Part shown: piece by piece, positions 43,345 to 52,888 of the stretch
Position numbering within the stretch: position 1 is the stretch's first letter
How the letters are laid out: each line of letters opens with the position of its first letter
Assembly (NCBI RefSeq): GCF_018618415.1
Contig: NZ_JACSMA010000001.1
Span: 930,001-994,000 of the forward strand
Origin: Exiguobacterium sp. s146
GTDB taxonomy: Bacteria > Bacillota > Bacilli > Exiguobacteriales > Exiguobacteriaceae
Direction of reading: 5' to 3'
Length of the DNA stretch: 64,000 nucleotides
The notes under the pieces: generated by a model
The model's database searches: none
What the model was told of the DNA's origin: nothing
Seen by the model: only the letters and a program-made list of their open reading frames with translations
Program-made: the position numbers and the translations under genes

Positions 43345-43778
43345 GGCAGGGCGGTTATACGTTGATCGAGACGGCGGCCGTGCTTGTCATCTTGGCACTC
43401 CTGCTCCTCATGGCGACACCGGTCGTCCGTTCGATGGACCGGTTAGCGCTATTCGATTTCACGGAGGCGCTCGTGAGTGATATCGCCGAAGTGGGACAAG
43501 CGCCCTACGTCGCGACCGATGCTTCATGTGTGCCGCGGCTGCGTTGGTACATAAAAGAACGGCGCTATCAAATCGCTTGCGGGACGACGCCAATCGTGTC
43601 CCGCGTGGTGCCGGACGGGGTCGACATGAGTCTGCCGACCAATGGTGAAATCATCTTCTCACGCACAGCGGCCACATATGCGGGCCAGTGGAAATTCTAT
43701 TCAGGAACGACGATGGTGACGCTGAAATTCAGGATGGGGACATACGAACCGGAGGTGCTGCGCGTTGATGGGAAATGA
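43341..43778 (+). CDS. comGD: Minor pseudopilin ComGD
   Basis: Minor pseudopilin, 145 residues, GTG start overlapping the comGC stop. A very short leader (MRQGG) is followed by YTLIETAAVLVILALLLLM, with Glu at mature position 5. The rest is a soluble globular domain with two cysteines. It overlaps comGE by 11 nt. Confidence 0.85.
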   Translation: MRQGGYTLIETAAVLVILALLLLMATPVVRSMDRLALFDFTEALVSDIAEVGQAPYVATDASCVPRLRWYIKERRYQIACGTTPIVSRVVPDGVDMSLPTNGEIIFSRTAATYAGQWKFYSGTTMVTLKFRMGTYEPEVLRVDGK

Positions 43779-44001
43779 GCAAGGGGTCACGTTTTGGGAG
43801 ATTTGCCTCAGTCTGGCGCTCTTGCTGGCATGGATCGGTGTCGTTGCCCCGTTCATCGAGGCGGCGACGGAACGGGTCGAACGCCTCGAGACGACCGTCC
43901 GCACGTATGAACGACTCCAAGGGGAGGTGTTGCGCGATGCCGCGAATCCGAGCGGACGTCAAGCGGTCTGTGACGGCGACCTTTGCCTGCCGACGCTTTG
44001 A
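43768..44001 (+). CDS. comGE: Minor pseudopilin ComGE
   Basis: A 77-residue pilin-like protein: MGNEQG leader, then VTFWEICLSLALLLAWIGVV with Glu at mature position 5. An adjacent in-frame TTG at 43765 has the better spacing to GGAGGTG, so the exact start is open. Assignment as ComGE rests on order. It overlaps comGF by 65 nt. Confidence 0.75.
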   Translation: MGNEQGVTFWEICLSLALLLAWIGVVAPFIEAATERVERLETTVRTYERLQGEVLRDAANPSGRQAVCDGDLCLPTL

Positions 44002-44419
44002 TTCGGGCTTCACGTTGCTCGAAGTGAGCTTCACATTGTTGTTAATCCCGCTGTTCATCGGGCTGACGGTCCACTTTCTCGTCCTCGGACAAGCTCTTTA
44101 TGAACAACCTCGGGAGAAGGTTCAGACGACACCGCAACTGATGGTGCGGAAACTGTTCGAGAGCCGAGATTGCGAGATCGTGTCGGGCCGTCTCGTCGGT
44201 ACGCACGTGCGAACGGACGGGACGACGTGGTCGTGGACGCTCAAACAGATCGACCGGAACTTGGTCATGGTCGGAGACGGGGGAGGGAATTTGTTATTTT
44301 TAAGAGGAATCGAGGCGTATCGGGTCGAACCGGTAGGAGAAGGTTTTCAAATCCAATGGACCGATTCGACCGGACCGCGCGAGAAAAACGTGATGTGCAT
44401 GCGAGCGGTTACTTTGTGA
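43937..44419 (+). CDS. comGF: Minor pseudopilin ComGF
   Basis: A 160-residue pilin-like protein. The basic leader (MPRIRADVKRSV...DSG) ends before FTLLEVSFTLLLIPLFIGL. GGGGAGGTG lies about 8 nt before ATG 43937, inside comGE. A GTG at 43970 would give a shorter leader and overlap. The 65-nt overlap with comGE is longer than usual for this operon. Confidence 0.78.
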   Translation: MPRIRADVKRSVTATFACRRFDSGFTLLEVSFTLLLIPLFIGLTVHFLVLGQALYEQPREKVQTTPQLMVRKLFESRDCEIVSGRLVGTHVRTDGTTWSWTLKQIDRNLVMVGDGGGNLLFLRGIEAYRVEPVGEGFQIQWTDSTGPREKNVMCMRAVTL

Positions 44420-44697
44420 TGTCGACGTTAATCATATTGACGTGGTTACTCGGCGGAGCGATGTTTTGGTATACTGATATCGAACGCAGCACCAAACAAT
44501 TGGCGCTCGACGCTTTGGCAATCCGCTTTGAGGCGCATGTGATGGTGGCGGAACGGACGTGCGGATCGACCACAGTGACGTTGACGAAACCGACCGGAAC
44601 AATCCAATGCCGTCCGCTCGGCACCGGGACGGTCGAGGTCGACATCCGCCTGCAGACCGGTGAACGACATAAAGAGGTGATTTATTTCGATGAGTAA
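44356..44697 (+). CDS. comGG: Minor pseudopilin-like ComGG
   Basis: A 113-residue product from ATG 44356, with AGGAGAAGG 12 nt upstream inside comGF. This start gives a basic leader ending HASG and a hydrophobic YFVMSTLIILTWLLGG, a pilin-like pattern without the position-5 Glu, as in B. subtilis ComGG. Alternatives are GTG 44395 and ATG 44419 (92 residues, coupled by TGATG); the latter would remove the leader. Assignment follows order, just before aroK. Confidence 0.62.
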   Translation: MDRFDRTAREKRDVHASGYFVMSTLIILTWLLGGAMFWYTDIERSTKQLALDALAIRFEAHVMVAERTCGSTTVTLTKPTGTIQCRPLGTGTVEVDIRLQTGERHKEVIYFDE

Positions 44698-45175
44698 ACC
44701 GTTTTACATCATTGGATTTATGGGTACAGGTAAATCAAGCTTAAAACAATATCTTGAGAAATCGAATCACGTCATCGATTTGGACGAGCTGTTTGAAACA
44801 CATACCGGAATCGACATCCCATCCTACTTTGACCGTTATGGCGAAACGGCGTTTCGGCTCCAAGAGAGCCGGCTGTTACAACACGCACGCGCTGACTATA
44901 TCGTGACGGGCGGAGGGATTGTCGAACGGGAAGCGAATATGGAGTGGATGCGAGGACAAGGTATCATCATCGCGCTCGACTTGCCGTTTGAGGTATGTTG
45001 GGAGCGCATCAAAGACTCGGACCGTCCACTCGTTCGCAACGGGAAAGTGGCCGTTCGCGCGTTGTATGAACGGCGCCGGCCGCTCTATGCACGCGCTGAT
45101 CACGTGCTTGACGCTTCGCTCAGCACGGAGGCCATCGCCCATACATTGGACCAGTTGAAAGGGGTAGAAGGATGA
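44690..45175 (+). CDS. aroK: Shikimate kinase
   Basis: Phosphorylates shikimate at O3 in the common aromatic pathway. Length is 161 residues. P-loop is GFMGTGKSS, shikimate contacts are in IDLDE, GETAFRLQE and TGGG, and the lid has DRPLV with ERRRPLY. It overlaps comGG by 8 nt, so it is expressed with the comG operon, as in B. subtilis order. AGAGGTG is the ribosome site. Confidence 0.9.
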   Translation: MSKPFYIIGFMGTGKSSLKQYLEKSNHVIDLDELFETHTGIDIPSYFDRYGETAFRLQESRLLQHARADYIVTGGGIVEREANMEWMRGQGIIIALDLPFEVCWERIKDSDRPLVRNGKVAVRALYERRRPLYARADHVLDASLSTEAIAHTLDQLKGVEG

Positions 45176-45510
45176 TTTGGATTAATCTTGGAATTATCGT
45201 GCTCGCGCTTGTCGGGCTCGGCTTGTATGGCTTCTTCTTGTATCGTAATAAAATGAAGACGGACCTTCGTCGCGTGAAGCGCTTGACGGAGCGGTTCCAA
45301 ATCCGTGCCGACGTCATCCAAGGACTCGTCAACGAGATTAAACAGCACGTGGATACGGTCAATGCATCGGTGAAACAGATGAAGGCCTATTCGGTGAAAG
45401 TGAAGGACGAGACGATGGAACTGAAACAGGCGACCGTCGGCTTGACGAAAGAAATTAAGCGGACCGCTGGAATCGAACGCCCAGACGTTTCCACTGAGAC
45501 CAAAATATGA
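45172..45510 (+). CDS. Membrane-anchored coiled-coil protein (DUF948-like)
   Basis: A 112-residue protein with one N-terminal membrane helix (about 3-24) and a long helical, charged tail rich in K, V and E heptads (about 28-100). It resembles DUF948/YtxG-like proteins in design, but I cannot confirm the family. ATGA overlaps the aroK stop. It is the last gene before the terminator. Confidence 0.6.
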   Translation: MIWINLGIIVLALVGLGLYGFFLYRNKMKTDLRRVKRLTERFQIRADVIQGLVNEIKQHVDTVNASVKQMKAYSVKVKDETMELKQATVGLTKEIKRTAGIERPDVSTETKI

Positions 45511-45516
45511 AATAAT

Positions 45517-45555
45517 GAGGATGAAAACGTTTTCGTTTTCCATCCTCTTTATTTT
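45517..45555 (+). terminator. Terminator of the comG-aroK unit
   Basis: GAGGATGAAAACG pairs with CGTTTTCCATCCTC (one bulge), TTTT loop, T-rich tail. Confidence 0.8.
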
Positions 45556-45657
45556 TGCCCATTTTTGCTAGGCAGAGTCACAAAAAATTGATAAAGTGGA
45601 ATAGAAAACGAAATATTTCACGAAATACATTATTTACGTTCGGGATTGGGGGATAAT

Positions 45658-46731
45658 ATGGAGAAAGTATCGTTGAAACGTACGCCTTTATATGATTTGA
45701 TTTCCGTGAAGGCGAAGATGGTGGATTTTGCGGGGTTTGAGATGCCGATCATGTTCTCGTCGATTAAAGAAGAGCATCAAGCGGTTCGCAACGAGGTAGG
45801 GATGTTCGATGTGTCACACATGGGGGAGATTCGCATCGAGGGACCAGATGCGCTCGAGAACGTGCAACGTCTCGTCACGAACGATGTGTCAAAATTGCAG
45901 ATTGGTCAGGCGCAATATAATTTGTTCTGTCTGCCGAACGGTGGTGTCGTCGACGATTTACTCGTCTATCGACTTGATGAGGACGCATTTTGGCTCGTCG
46001 TCAACGCTTCGAATATCGACAAAGACGTGGCGCATGTCCGTGCATATGTCACAGGAGACGTCACGGTGACGGATGAGTCGGACGGCTACGGTCAAATCGC
46101 CATTCAAGGACCGATGGCTGAACAAGTGCTCGGCCGTTTGACGGATTTGCCGTTGGCCGACATCAAGTTTTTCCGGTTCATGACCGGTGACGTGGCCGGT
46201 GTGTCGACGATCGTCTCACGCAGCGGTTATACGGGGGAGGACGGGTTTGAGTTGTACGCCCGCGCCGAAGACGTGGCCGCCATCTGGTCAGCGTTGGAAG
46301 CCGAAGGCGTGACGCCGTGCGGTCTCGGCTCGCGTGATACGCTTCGCTTTGAGGCATGTCTCCCGCTCTATGGGCACGAACTCGATGAGACGGTCACTCC
46401 GTTCGAGGCGAACTTGAACTTTGCCGTCAAACTCGACACCGATTTCATCGGCAAGGATGCCCTCGTGAAACAAAAAGAAGACATCCCGCGCCGTTTAATC
46501 GGCTTGCGCCTGCTTGGACGCGGCATCGCCCGACAAGGTGCGACGGTCGAAGTGGACGGCGAGACGATTGGCGTTGTCACGACTGGTACGATGCCACCGA
46601 CGGTGAACGAATCAATCGCCTGGGCGCGCGTCGACCGCCGTTTCGCGGAAGCGACACACTTTATCGTTGAAGTTCGGGGTAAAAAAATAGAAGCCGAACG
46701 TGTACCGACACCGTTTTACAAACGTAAATGA
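45658..46731 (+). CDS. gcvT: Aminomethyltransferase (glycine cleavage T protein)
   Basis: T protein of the glycine cleavage system, 357 residues. It transfers the aminomethyl carbon from lipoyl-GcvH to tetrahydrofolate and frees ammonia. Motifs are MVDFAGFEMPI, FDVSHMGEI, NDVSKLQIGQAQYNL and SRSGYTGEDGFEL. GGGGGA precedes ATG 45658. The usual Bacillus glycine riboswitch is not seen in the 147 nt upstream. Confidence 0.94.
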   Translation: MEKVSLKRTPLYDLISVKAKMVDFAGFEMPIMFSSIKEEHQAVRNEVGMFDVSHMGEIRIEGPDALENVQRLVTNDVSKLQIGQAQYNLFCLPNGGVVDDLLVYRLDEDAFWLVVNASNIDKDVAHVRAYVTGDVTVTDESDGYGQIAIQGPMAEQVLGRLTDLPLADIKFFRFMTGDVAGVSTIVSRSGYTGEDGFELYARAEDVAAIWSALEAEGVTPCGLGSRDTLRFEACLPLYGHELDETVTPFEANLNFAVKLDTDFIGKDALVKQKEDIPRRLIGLRLLGRGIARQGATVEVDGETIGVVTTGTMPPTVNESIAWARVDRRFAEATHFIVEVRGKKIEAERVPTPFYKRK

Positions 46732-46747
46732 TACAGGGGGATTCAGA

Positions 46748-48094
46748 ATGAACAGAATGGAGTTTCGTTATTTACCGATGACAGAGCAAGATGAGCGTGA
46801 CATGTTGCAGACGATTGGCGTCGAGTCGATTGAGAACCTACTCGAGGACATTCCGGCATCGCTTCGGGAGACGGCTTCTTTGGCCGCAATCGGTGCTCCG
46901 CTTCCGGAAGTTGACCTCGTTCGTCACATGACGAAGCTGGCCGAGAAGAACGTGCACACGAAATCGACTCCGAGTTTCCTCGGGGCCGGCATGTACGATC
47001 ACCTCTCACCGAGCGTCATGAACCATATGCTGCTCCGTTCCGAGTTCTATACAGCCTATACGCCGTATCAGCCAGAAATCTCGCAAGGTGAACTTCAAGC
47101 GATGTTTGAGTTCCAGACGATGATTTGCGAATTGACGGGGATGGACGTGGCCAACTCGTCGATGTATGACGGCATCACGGCACTCGCCGAAGCGACGTAT
47201 CTGGCGAGTGCCCATACGAAGAAAAAGCGGGTCGTCGTATCGGGAGCGGTCCATCCGGAAGCGCAGGATGTCATCCGCACATACGCCGGTGGGCCGGGCC
47301 TCACAGTCGAATATACGGACGTGAACGCCGGGGTGACCGACTTGGCTGACATCGATTTGATGGACGCCTCTTGCCTCGTCGTTCAATATCCAAACTTCTA
47401 TGGTCGCGTCGAAGACTTGGCCGCCCTCGCGAAAGCAGCGCATGACGCCGGCGCGCTGTTTGTCGTGTCGAGCAATCCGCTCGCGCTCGGGATTTTGGAG
47501 TCGCCAGGTGCGCTCGGCGCCGACATCACGGTCGGTGACGCCCAGCCATTCGGGATTCCGCAAAGTTTCGGCGGTCCTTCATGTGGATACTTCGCCGTCA
47601 AACAAGCACTCATGCGTAAACTGCCGGGTCGACTCGTCGGTCAAACGGTCGATGAGGACGGGAAGCGTGGTTTCGTCTTGACGCTACAGGCCCGTGAACA
47701 ACACATCCGTCGTGACAAGGCGACGTCCAACATCTGCTCGAACCAAGCGCTCAATGCGCTCGCGGCGTCGATTACCATGTCAGCTCTTGGAAAATACGGA
47801 ATTCGTGACATGGCCGTCCGTAATATTCAAACGGCCCATTACATGAAGGAAGCACTCAAGACGGCCGGTTATACGGTAGTCGATGAAGGCCCGATGTTCA
47901 ATGAGTTCGTCGTCGACTTCGGGGTTGATGCGGGTCTCGTGTCGCGTCATCTGCTTGACAACGGCATCATCGGCGGCTTACCGCTCGGCGCATATGACTC
48001 TGAGCGCCAGACGCACATGTTGCTCTGCGCGACAGAGCTACGGACGAAAGAAGAAATCGATTTATTTGTTGAAGTGGTTGGGGGGATGAACTGA
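46748..48094 (+). CDS. gcvPA: Glycine dehydrogenase (decarboxylating) subunit 1
   Basis: N-terminal half of the split P protein, 448 residues; with GcvPB it decarboxylates glycine and loads Gcv[16 protein letters not shown] and [14 protein letters not shown] are family segments, and GGPSCGYFA lies in the PLP domain. GGGGGA precedes ATG 46748. The stop overlaps the gcvPB start by one base (TGATG). Confidence 0.94.
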   Translation: MNRMEFRYLPMTEQDERDMLQTIGVESIENLLEDIPASLRETASLAAIGAPLPEVDLVRHMTKLAEKNVHTKSTPSFLGAGMYDHLSPSVMNHMLLRSEFYTAYTPYQPEISQGELQAMFEFQTMICELTGMDVANSSMYDGITALAEATYLASAHTKKKRVVVSGAVHPEAQDVIRTYAGGPGLTVEYTDVNAGVTDLADIDLMDASCLVVQYPNFYGRVEDLAALAKAAHDAGALFVVSSNPLALGILESPGALGADITVGDAQPFGIPQSFGGPSCGYFAVKQALMRKLPGRLVGQTVDEDGKRGFVLTLQAREQHIRRDKATSNICSNQALNALAASITMSALGKYGIRDMAVRNIQTAHYMKEALKTAGYTVVDEGPMFNEFVVDFGVDAGLVSRHLLDNGIIGGLPLGAYDSERQTHMLLCATELRTKEEIDLFVEVVGGMN

Positions 48095-49569
48095 TGCAAC
48101 ACGAACAAACGTTAATTTTCGAAGTGTCACGTCCTGGACGGACCGGCTATAACTTGCCGACACCGACCGTGCCAGAAGTCGATTTGGAGACGCTCTTACC
48201 GGCGTCGATGATTCGTCAAGAAGCGGCCGAACTTCCGGAAGTGTCTGAGTTGGATGTCGTGCGCCACTATACGTCGTTGTCGACACGCAACCACGGCGTC
48301 GATTCGGGCTTCTATCCGCTCGGCTCGTGTACGATGAAGTATAACCCGAAAGTGAATGAAGATATGGCCCGCCTCCCTGGCTTCGCCCATATCCATCCGT
48401 TGCAACCGGTCGAGTCGATTCAAGGTGCGCTCGAGCTCATGGTCGACCTGCAAGAACAGCTTGCCGAGATCACGGGCATGGATGAAGTGACGCTTCAACC
48501 GGCAGCCGGGGCCCACGGGGAATGGACCGGTCTCATGCTGATAAAGGCGTTCCACCATCACAACGGCGATATGGGACGGACGAAAGTGCTCGTGCCGGAT
48601 TCGGCGCACGGGACGAACCCGGCCTCGGCCGTCGTCGCCGGTTTCGAGACGGTGACCGTCAAATCGGATGAGCGTGGACTCGTCGATTTGGAAGATTTGA
48701 AGTCGAAAGTCGGGGCCGACACGGCAGCGCTCATGCTGACGAACCCGAACACGCTCGGTTTGTTCGAAGCTGATATTTTGGAAATCGCCAAAGTCGTCCA
48801 CGAGGCCGGCGGGAAGCTCTATTACGACGGAGCCAACTCGAATGCGATTTTAGGGATCGCCCGTCCTGGGGATATGGGCTTCGACGTCGTCCACTTGAAC
48901 TTGCATAAGACGTTCACTGGCCCTCACGGCGGTGGCGGCCCAGGATCTGGACCGGTCGGAGTGAAACGCGATTTGATTCCGTACTTGCCGACGCCGATCG
49001 CGCGCCGTGCCGAATCGGGCTTCACGCTCGATTACGACCGTCCGCAATCGATTGGACGTATTAAACCGTTCTATGGCAATTTCGGCATCAACGTCCGTGC
49101 CTATAGTTACATTAAGACGATGGGGGCGGAAGGGTTGACGCGCGTCTCGCGCGAAGCGGTACTGAACGCCAACTATATGTTCGCCCGCTTGAAAGACGCG
49201 TTCGACGTCCCGTACGATACGTTCTGCAAGCACGAGTTCGTCCTGTCTGGTAAGCGTCAGAAGGCGCTCGGCGTGCGTACGCTCGACATCGCCAAACGCC
49301 TGCTCGATTTCGGCTACCACCCGCCGACGATTTACTTCCCGCTCAACGTCGAGGAGTGCATCATGGTCGAACCGACGGAGACGGAATCGAAAGAGACGCT
49401 CGACGCGTTCTGCGACGCGATGCTCCAAATTGTTAAAGAGGCAGAAGAAAATCCGGAAATCGTTCAAACGGCCCCGCATACGACGGTCGTCAAGCGACTC
49501 GACGAGACGCTCGCCGCTCGGAAACCGGTACTTAAATACGAACGACGTCAACCGTCGTCCATCAACTGA
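48094..49569 (+). CDS. gcvPB: Glycine dehydrogenase (decarboxylating) subunit 2
   Basis: C-terminal half of the P protein, 491 residues, carrying the PLP lysine in [31 protein letters not shown] and GAHGEWTGL are typical. It is coupled to gcvPA, and gcvH is not in this window. Confidence 0.95.
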   Translation: MQHEQTLIFEVSRPGRTGYNLPTPTVPEVDLETLLPASMIRQEAAELPEVSELDVVRHYTSLSTRNHGVDSGFYPLGSCTMKYNPKVNEDMARLPGFAHIHPLQPVESIQGALELMVDLQEQLAEITGMDEVTLQPAAGAHGEWTGLMLIKAFHHHNGDMGRTKVLVPDSAHGTNPASAVVAGFETVTVKSDERGLVDLEDLKSKVGADTAALMLTNPNTLGLFEADILEIAKVVHEAGGKLYYDGANSNAILGIARPGDMGFDVVHLNLHKTFTGPHGGGGPGSGPVGVKRDLIPYLPTPIARRAESGFTLDYDRPQSIGRIKPFYGNFGINVRAYSYIKTMGAEGLTRVSREAVLNANYMFARLKDAFDVPYDTFCKHEFVLSGKRQKALGVRTLDIAKRLLDFGYHPPTIYFPLNVEECIMVEPTETESKETLDAFCDAMLQIVKEAEENPEIVQTAPHTTVVKRLDETLAARKPVLKYERRQPSSIN

Positions 49570-49574
49570 ATCTG

Positions 49575-49604
49575 ACCCGTTCGCTTATGGCGAGCGGGTT
49601 TTTT
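49575..49604 (+). terminator. Terminator of the gcv operon
   Basis: CCCGTTCGC pairs with GCGAGCGGG, TTATG loop, six Ts. Confidence 0.8.
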
Positions 49605-49609
49605 GGTAC

Positions 49610-49645
49610 AAAAAACGCCCATCTCCGCTGAAAGGGAGAGGGCGT
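49610..49645 (-). terminator. Terminator of yqhL
   Basis: On the minus strand CGCCCTCTCC pairs with GGAGATGGGCG around an 8-nt loop, then a T-run. Confidence 0.75.
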
Positions 49646-49655
49646 AGTGAGCGGG

Positions 49656-50036
49656 TCAGTCCTTTTTGACTTTCCCTTTCCAGTTTTTGAAGCCGCCATC
49701 GAGCATGTAGATGTCCGTATACCCATTTTTCATGAGCAACTTGGCCGCTTGGTTCGTACGTGATTTGCCTTGGCAATACATGAGGATCGGTTGATCTTTG
49801 CGAAGCTCTTTCATGCGCAGTTTCATTTGTCCGACCGGGATGTTGCGGGCGCCGACGATGTGGCCTCCCTTATACTCGTTCGGTTCACGGACGTCGATCA
49901 ATTGACCTTTACGGAGCGACGCACGAAATTCTTCTTGCTTCATTTTCTTCAAACCGCGAGCCGGCAAGAAACGCCAGACGATGTATGCGATGAGCGCAGC
50001 CCAGAGGATGATGACGAGGATAGTTTCGATTCCCAT
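49656..50036 (-). CDS. yqhL: Membrane-anchored rhodanese domain protein YqhL
   Basis: A 126-residue protein: one N-terminal helix (about 4-24) and one rhodanese domain with IDVREPNEYKGGHI and the active-site loop MYCQGKSRT, whose Cys would carry a persulfide. GGGAGAA precedes the ATG. It follows gcvPB in reverse orientation as in B. subtilis. Substrate unknown. Confidence 0.88.
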   Translation of the reverse strand: MGIETILVIILWAALIAYIVWRFLPARGLKKMKQEEFRASLRKGQLIDVREPNEYKGGHIVGARNIPVGQMKLRMKELRKDQPILMYCQGKSRTNQAAKLLMKNGYTDIYMLDGGFKNWKGKVKKD

Positions 50037-50200
50037 TGATGTTCTCCCTTTCTCTATTAAGTTTCACCAACATCCATTATAAAGAATATAAGGTCACGAG
50101 ACAATGATTGACTGATGGATTTCCCCGTTCTGCTTTCGGTTTGCAAGTCGTTGCGTTAAAATAGAGGTTGCAGAACGGAACATAAGGGGAGGCCACGCCC

Positions 50201-50629
50201 ATGCCGACACCGAGTATGGAAGATTACTTAGAACGAATTTATTTGCTGATGGTCGAGAAAGGATACGCCCGCGTGTCCGATATCGCCGAACATTTAGGGG
50301 TGCATCCCTCCTCTGTCACGAAAATGGTGCAAAAGCTCGACCGGGAAGACTATCTGATTTATGAGAAATATAGAGGTCTCATGCTGACGAACAAAGGTCA
50401 AAAAATCGGGAAACGGCTCGTCGAACGGCATGCGATGCTCGAGTCATTCCTGCGCTTGATTGGCGTCGATGAGGCACACGTGTACGAGGACGTCGAAGGG
50501 ATTGAGCATCACTTAAGTTCAAATACGCTCGACTGCATGACCCAATTCGTCGAATTTTTCGAAGACAAGCCGGAACTGATGGCGCAGTTTCGCGCATTTC
50601 AAGAGCTGAACCGCACGGAAGACGAATGA
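50201..50629 (+). CDS. mntR: Manganese-responsive regulator MntR
   Basis: DtxR-family repressor of manganese uptake, 142 residues. The winged helix spans about 1-70 ([20 protein letters not shown]). Metal ligands expected in MntR are visible: Asp8, Glu11, His in VERHAML and the EGIEHH cluster. AGGGGAGG precedes the ATG. The lipM gene that lies between yqhL and mntR in B. subtilis is absent. Confidence 0.93.
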   Translation: MPTPSMEDYLERIYLLMVEKGYARVSDIAEHLGVHPSSVTKMVQKLDREDYLIYEKYRGLMLTNKGQKIGKRLVERHAMLESFLRLIGVDEAHVYEDVEGIEHHLSSNTLDCMTQFVEFFEDKPELMAQFRAFQELNRTEDE

Positions 50630-50640
50630 AACTAACAGAC

Positions 50641-50675
50641 CGCTACCGATGAAACCAATCGGTAGCGTTTTTTTT
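50641..50675 (+). terminator. Terminator of mntR
   Basis: A 10-bp perfect stem (CGCTACCGAT and complement), GAAACCA loop, eight Ts. Confidence 0.9.
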
Positions 50676-50806
50676 GACTTTAGTATAGTTAAAACCGAAC
50701 GTTCACTAATTGAATGTCATGAAAAGTCTGTTTTTTAACTGGATTTATGATAGAATGGGTGCTGGTAAGAATTATAAGGGGGTGGCGGCGAACAATCGCC
50801 GGCAAT

Positions 50807-51334
50807 ATGGATATTCAAATCAAAGGGAAACTGTTTGACGAAGCACAAATCAAACAACGTGTGGCGGAACTCGCTCAACAAATCGAATGCGATGCGGCCG
50901 GGACACCGATCGTCCTCGTGGCCGTCTTGAAAGGGTCGCTCGTCTTCGCAGCCGATTTGATGCGCGAAATGACAGGCAGTGTCCAACTCGACACGGTCGC
51001 GACGTCGTCGTACGGAAAGAAATCGGTTTCGAGCGGGAACGTCCAACTCCGTAAAGATTTAGATCTTGATGTCGAAGGGAAATATGTCGTCATCATCGAG
51101 GACATCATCGATACGGGACAGACGCTCAAGTTCTTATGCCAGCATATGACGTTGCATCAACCGGGAGAATTGAAGATTTGTACGTTGCTCGATAAACCGG
51201 CCCGCCGGCTCGTCACGTTGGATGCGGACTATGTCGGTTTCGAGATTCCAGATGAGTTCGTCATCGGGTATGGCATCGATTACGCCGAACAGTATCGCAA
51301 TCTGCCGTATATCGGCTTCGTCGAGACAGACTAA
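50807..51334 (+). CDS. hpt: Hypoxanthine phosphoribosyltransferase
   Basis: Purine salvage enzyme, 175 residues, that joins hypoxanthine or guanine to PRPP. The PRPP loop is VVIIEDIIDTGQTL; LVAVLKGSLVFAADL and YGIDYAEQYRNLPYIG complete the family pattern. ATG 50807 fits the family N-terminus, but the nearest strong ribosome site (AAGGGGGTGG) is more than 20 nt upstream. A small hairpin (GGCGA-ACAA-TCGCC) lies between them. The gene is not at this site in B. subtilis and could be a second copy. Confidence 0.88.
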   Translation: MDIQIKGKLFDEAQIKQRVAELAQQIECDAAGTPIVLVAVLKGSLVFAADLMREMTGSVQLDTVATSSYGKKSVSSGNVQLRKDLDLDVEGKYVVIIEDIIDTGQTLKFLCQHMTLHQPGELKICTLLDKPARRLVTLDADYVGFEIPDEFVIGYGIDYAEQYRNLPYIGFVETD

Positions 51335-51372
51335 AAAAATGAACCAGGCCGCATGTGGCCTGGTTCATTTTT
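51333..51372. terminator. Bidirectional terminator
   Basis: AATGAACCAGGCC with complement, GCATGT loop, A-run and T-run at the ends; separates hpt and yqhP. Confidence 0.85.
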
Positions 51373-51785
51373 CACATATTGGCTTTCTTTTTCTTCTTGC
51401 CTTTCTTGCCTTCGATGACGGTCAAGTGAGGGGCGTCACCGCGATGCGTCGAGCGGGTCGGACGCTTCGACAGTTTCGTCACGTTCGAACTGGGCTTCAC
51501 TTTCTTTTTGGCGGCAGTGGACGGTTTGACTTTTGGATTCGTACCCGGACGTTGCATCCGTTTTTTCGAGGCTTGGGCGGTCTTGCGGTAACGCATATCC
51601 TCGGCCGAGATTTTCGGCGCCATGAACACCCGATAAATCACGTAGAAGATCAACCCGAAAATTCCGATGAAGAGCAACTGCCTGAACAATCGACCAGGGT
51701 CGGTCGCGAGCATATGTCCGACACCGATGAAGCCTAAGATGAACACGATCGTGGCTGCGGTCGAGCCGATTCTTTGTCTGATCAT
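51372..51785 (-). CDS. yqhP: YqhP / SA1362 family membrane protein
   Basis: A 137-residue protein with two hydrophobic helices (about 9-26 and 34-54) and a very basic cytosolic tail that ends in KKGKKKKKANM. This pattern and position beside yqhQ match YqhP. GGAGGAAA precedes the ATG. Function unknown; the tail may bind RNA or phospholipid. Confidence 0.75.
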   Translation of the reverse strand: MIRQRIGSTAATIVFILGFIGVGHMLATDPGRLFRQLLFIGIFGLIFYVIYRVFMAPKISAEDMRYRKTAQASKKRMQRPGTNPKVKPSTAAKKKVKPSSNVTKLSKRPTRSTHRGDAPHLTVIEGKKGKKKKKANM

Positions 51786-51801
51786 GGTGCTTTCCTCCTC
51801 T

Positions 51802-52746
51802 TTATCCCTCTCTTTGCACGTCCGGTTGACCTAGTTCTGAACGTTCCCATGTCTCGAACGCCTCGATGGCGACACGGATTTGTTCGTCATTCGGTTCGCG
51901 CGTCGTCAACAATTGTAAAGACAATCCAGGCTTGCCGAGAACGGATAAGAAGCGATGTTCGCGGAAGCGGTTTGTGAACTGGAGCACCTCGAACGAGATG
52001 CCGATGACCACTGGCAACAAGGCGATGCGGCTGACGAGTCGGACCCAGAGCGGGTCGATCGGGACGATCATGTAAACGCCGATGCCGACGAAAACGGTGA
52101 ATAAGATGAAGCTCGATCCACATCGGTAGTGAAGGCGCGAGCTCGCCCGAACGTTCTCGACGGTGATCGGTCGTCCGGATTCATAACAGTTAATCACCTT
52201 ATGCTCGGCCCCGTGATATTGGAACACGCGCCGGATGAGCGGCGTTAAGGAAATCAAATAGAGGTAACTGAGCAACAATACTAATTTTATTCCCCCTTCG
52301 AGGAGGTTTTGAATCACATGACCGGACAATGCGGGCACGCTTTGGAACATGGCGGCAAGAAGGGCGGGGGTGACATTGAAAATCAGCTTGCCGAATACGT
52401 ATGAGATGACGCCGACGATGGCGATCATGACGACCATCAAGATGTTCTGTTTTTTCTCTTCCGGTTTTGTTGCTTCGTCCTCACTCGGATCGACGTCATA
52501 GCGATCGCTCGCGAACGTCATATGGGCCGAACCGTTTTTGAGCGATTCGTAGAGTGCGACCACACCGCGCAGGAATGGGACTTTTTTTAGCGATTGGACC
52601 CATGGGACGAGAATCCGGGGTTGCTGGAACGTCTCGATGGATCCGTCTTTCCGTCGAATCGCCGAAGCGCTCTCGGCGCGTCCTTGAAACATGACGCCTT
52701 CCACGAGCGCCTGGCCGCCGACGGGAATCAATGGTTTAGTTTTCAT
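51802..52746 (-). CDS. yqhQ: YqhQ family membrane protein (DUF1385)
   Basis: A 314-residue membrane protein. The N-terminal segment GGQALVEGVMFQG and the motif FQYHGAEHKVINCYE are the DUF1385 signatures. Four or five helices span about 100-270. GAGGAAA precedes ATG 52746; an in-frame ATG at 52797 has none. It precedes yqhP on the same strand by 16 nt. Function is not established. Confidence 0.87.
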   Translation of the reverse strand: MKTKPLIPVGGQALVEGVMFQGRAESASAIRRKDGSIETFQQPRILVPWVQSLKKVPFLRGVVALYESLKNGSAHMTFASDRYDVDPSEDEATKPEEKKQNILMVVMIAIVGVISYVFGKLIFNVTPALLAAMFQSVPALSGHVIQNLLEGGIKLVLLLSYLYLISLTPLIRRVFQYHGAEHKVINCYESGRPITVENVRASSRLHYRCGSSFILFTVFVGIGVYMIVPIDPLWVRLVSRIALLPVVIGISFEVLQFTNRFREHRFLSVLGKPGLSLQLLTTREPNDEQIRVAIEAFETWERSELGQPDVQREG

Positions 52747-52825
52747 GTCATTTCCTCGATTCCTACAGTTATATAGTTGAATTATACCGTGATTCACGTA
52801 AAAAACGAAACATCACGAACGTCGA

Positions 52826-52856
52826 TTGTCGCACGAACCGTTAAATTTGTTACAAT
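52826..52856 (+). promoter_or_regulatory. Promoter of aroQ
   Basis: Extended -10 TGTTACAAT ending at 52856, with a TTGTCG at 52826-52831 (19-nt spacer). Confidence 0.5.
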
Positions 52857-52888
52857 AGAGGCGACTTGACGAACAGGGGGGAAGACTT

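Noticed and set aside
45521-45534. TGAAAACGTTTTCG as a cre site
   Set aside because: It is the inner part of a terminator stem with T-rich tail downstream of the comG-aroK unit; a hairpin explains it.
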